Source of the DNA: CANLBN01 sp965230205
GTDB lineage: Bacteria > Pseudomonadota > Gammaproteobacteria > Pseudomonadales > Cellvibrionaceae
DNA length: 64,000 nucleotides
Assembly (NCBI GenBank): GCA_965230205.1
Contig: OZ245996.1
Coordinates: forward strand, 3,100,001 to 3,164,000
Direction: 5' to 3'
A model generated the notes under the pieces. It was not told the DNA's origin, searched no databases, and saw nothing but the letters and a program-made list of their open reading frames with translations. Below, in pieces: positions 63,617 through 64,000 of the stretch. Numbering within the stretch: position 1 is the first letter of the stretch; each line of letters opens with the position of its first letter. The position numbers and the translations under genes are program-made.

Positions 63617-64000
63617 GTGTCAAATGTAAAAACACCTTGCATAGGTGTGTGTTCAACAGGTATTGGCGATGTGGTTTGTAGGGGCTGCAAGCGCTTTGCT
63701 CATGAAGTGATTGATTGGAATGGCTATACCGAAAATCAACGGCAACTAGTGGTTGATCGCTTAGATGGTTTTCTCCAACAGGTTGTTGGCAATATGATAG
63801 AAATTTTCGATGAGCAAAAATTACTGGAACAAATGCAATTTCAGCAGATTCGATTTAACCTTGATTTATCTAGTAGCCGATGGGTATACGAACTACTACG
63901 GAATGGCGCTAATCAAATTCAAAGTACTGAAACATTTGGATTTAAAGTAAAGCCTGATTGGCAGCGTTATTCGCTGGACCAAATTAAACAATTTCTAGAG
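63617..64000 (+). CDS. DUF1289-domain protein, 3' end cut off by window edge
   Basis: The frame opens at GTG 63617 and stays open for 128 codons to the last base. The first 50 residues are a DUF1289 domain: KTPCIGVCSTGIGDVVCRGC with its four conserved cysteines, then KRFAHEVIDWNGYTENQRQ. The cysteines suggest metal or iron-sulfur binding, though the family's role is unknown. After residue 60 the protein goes on with a longer helical and mixed region (IRFNLDLSSSRWVYELLRNG) not seen in the short family members. A weak AAGG site lies upstream. Confidence 0.82.
   Translation, partial: MSNVKTPCIGVCSTGIGDVVCRGCKRFAHEVIDWNGYTENQRQLVVDRLDGFLQQVVGNMIEIFDEQKLLEQMQFQQIRFNLDLSSSRWVYELLRNGANQIQSTETFGFKVKPDWQRYSLDQIKQFLE

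Noticed and set aside
1..64000. CRISPR arrays, tRNA or rRNA genes, prophage genes
   Set aside because: I looked for direct-repeat arrays, tRNA-like cloverleaf ends, conserved rRNA stretches and phage structural genes and found none; a computed scan could still reveal a degenerate case.

Overview
The window looks like a chromosomal segment of a fairly AT-rich gammaproteobacterium. The strongest evidence is gene order. The run leuC-leuD-(leuB)-asd-usg-fimV-truA-trpF-(trpB-trpA)-accD-folC-dedD-cvpA-purF-metZ, and later rnm/yciV-yciO-scpA-scpB-rluB, is the arrangement I know from Pseudomonas and its relatives, with trpBA placed between trpF and accD. FimV, a secreted 3-hydroxybutyrate oligomer hydrolase, TgpA and several c-di-GMP/chemotaxis proteins fit a free-living, probably marine or aquatic bacterium. 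I cannot name a genus. No rRNA, tRNA, CRISPR array, prophage or intact insertion sequence was seen.

Layout. 1-3931 (minus): a redox cluster with a cut-off Tll0287-like lipoprotein, a membrane-anchored cytochrome with 11 c-type heme motifs, and a NirB-like FAD/[2Fe-2S] reductase fused to a five-helix membrane domain carrying two H-x13-H pairs. 4507-10695: a LysR regulator divergent from leuCD, an HD-GYP protein wedged between leuCD and leuB, then a small VOC protein. 11022-14271: secreted 3HB-oligomer hydrolase and an LpxL-type acyltransferase. 14463-20110: asd, its cysteine-less paralog usg, and fimV. 20175-30401: truA, tryptophan, fatty-acid, folate and purine genes, then metZ. 30587-34563: moxR-DUF58-tgpA. 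34721-37441: amtB and an MFS transporter. 37494-42047: mostly minus-strand genes (RlmB-like methyltransferase, CBS protein, pdxJ, SH3 protein, YciI, VC0807-like), with a plus-strand Slp lipoprotein. 42161-47525: PHP phosphatase, YciO, Dps, ScpA, ScpB, RluB. 47545-64000: an accessory stretch with two LysR regulators, an Aer-like chemoreceptor, a 7TM-GGDEF-EAL protein, a HAD enzyme, a nucleotidase lipoprotein, an AcnB of unusual type, an alpha/beta-hydrolase lipoprotein, an orphan ORF, and the start of a DUF1289 protein at the right edge.

Three non-coding palindromic elements lie in the accessory part: a 171-bp imperfect palindrome at 47902-48072, a 293-bp MITE-like element with 34-bp terminal inverted repeats at 55027-55319, and a two-hairpin element at 63298-63385. 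A further compound stem lies between dps and scpA.

The best candidate for an undescribed system is the 1-3931 cluster. Its architecture suggests a route for electrons from cytoplasmic NAD(P)H through FAD, a [2Fe-2S] centre and two b hemes across the membrane to a periplasmic undecaheme cytochrome and a heme lipoprotein. The domains are read from sequence; the electron route, the direction and the final acceptor are inference.
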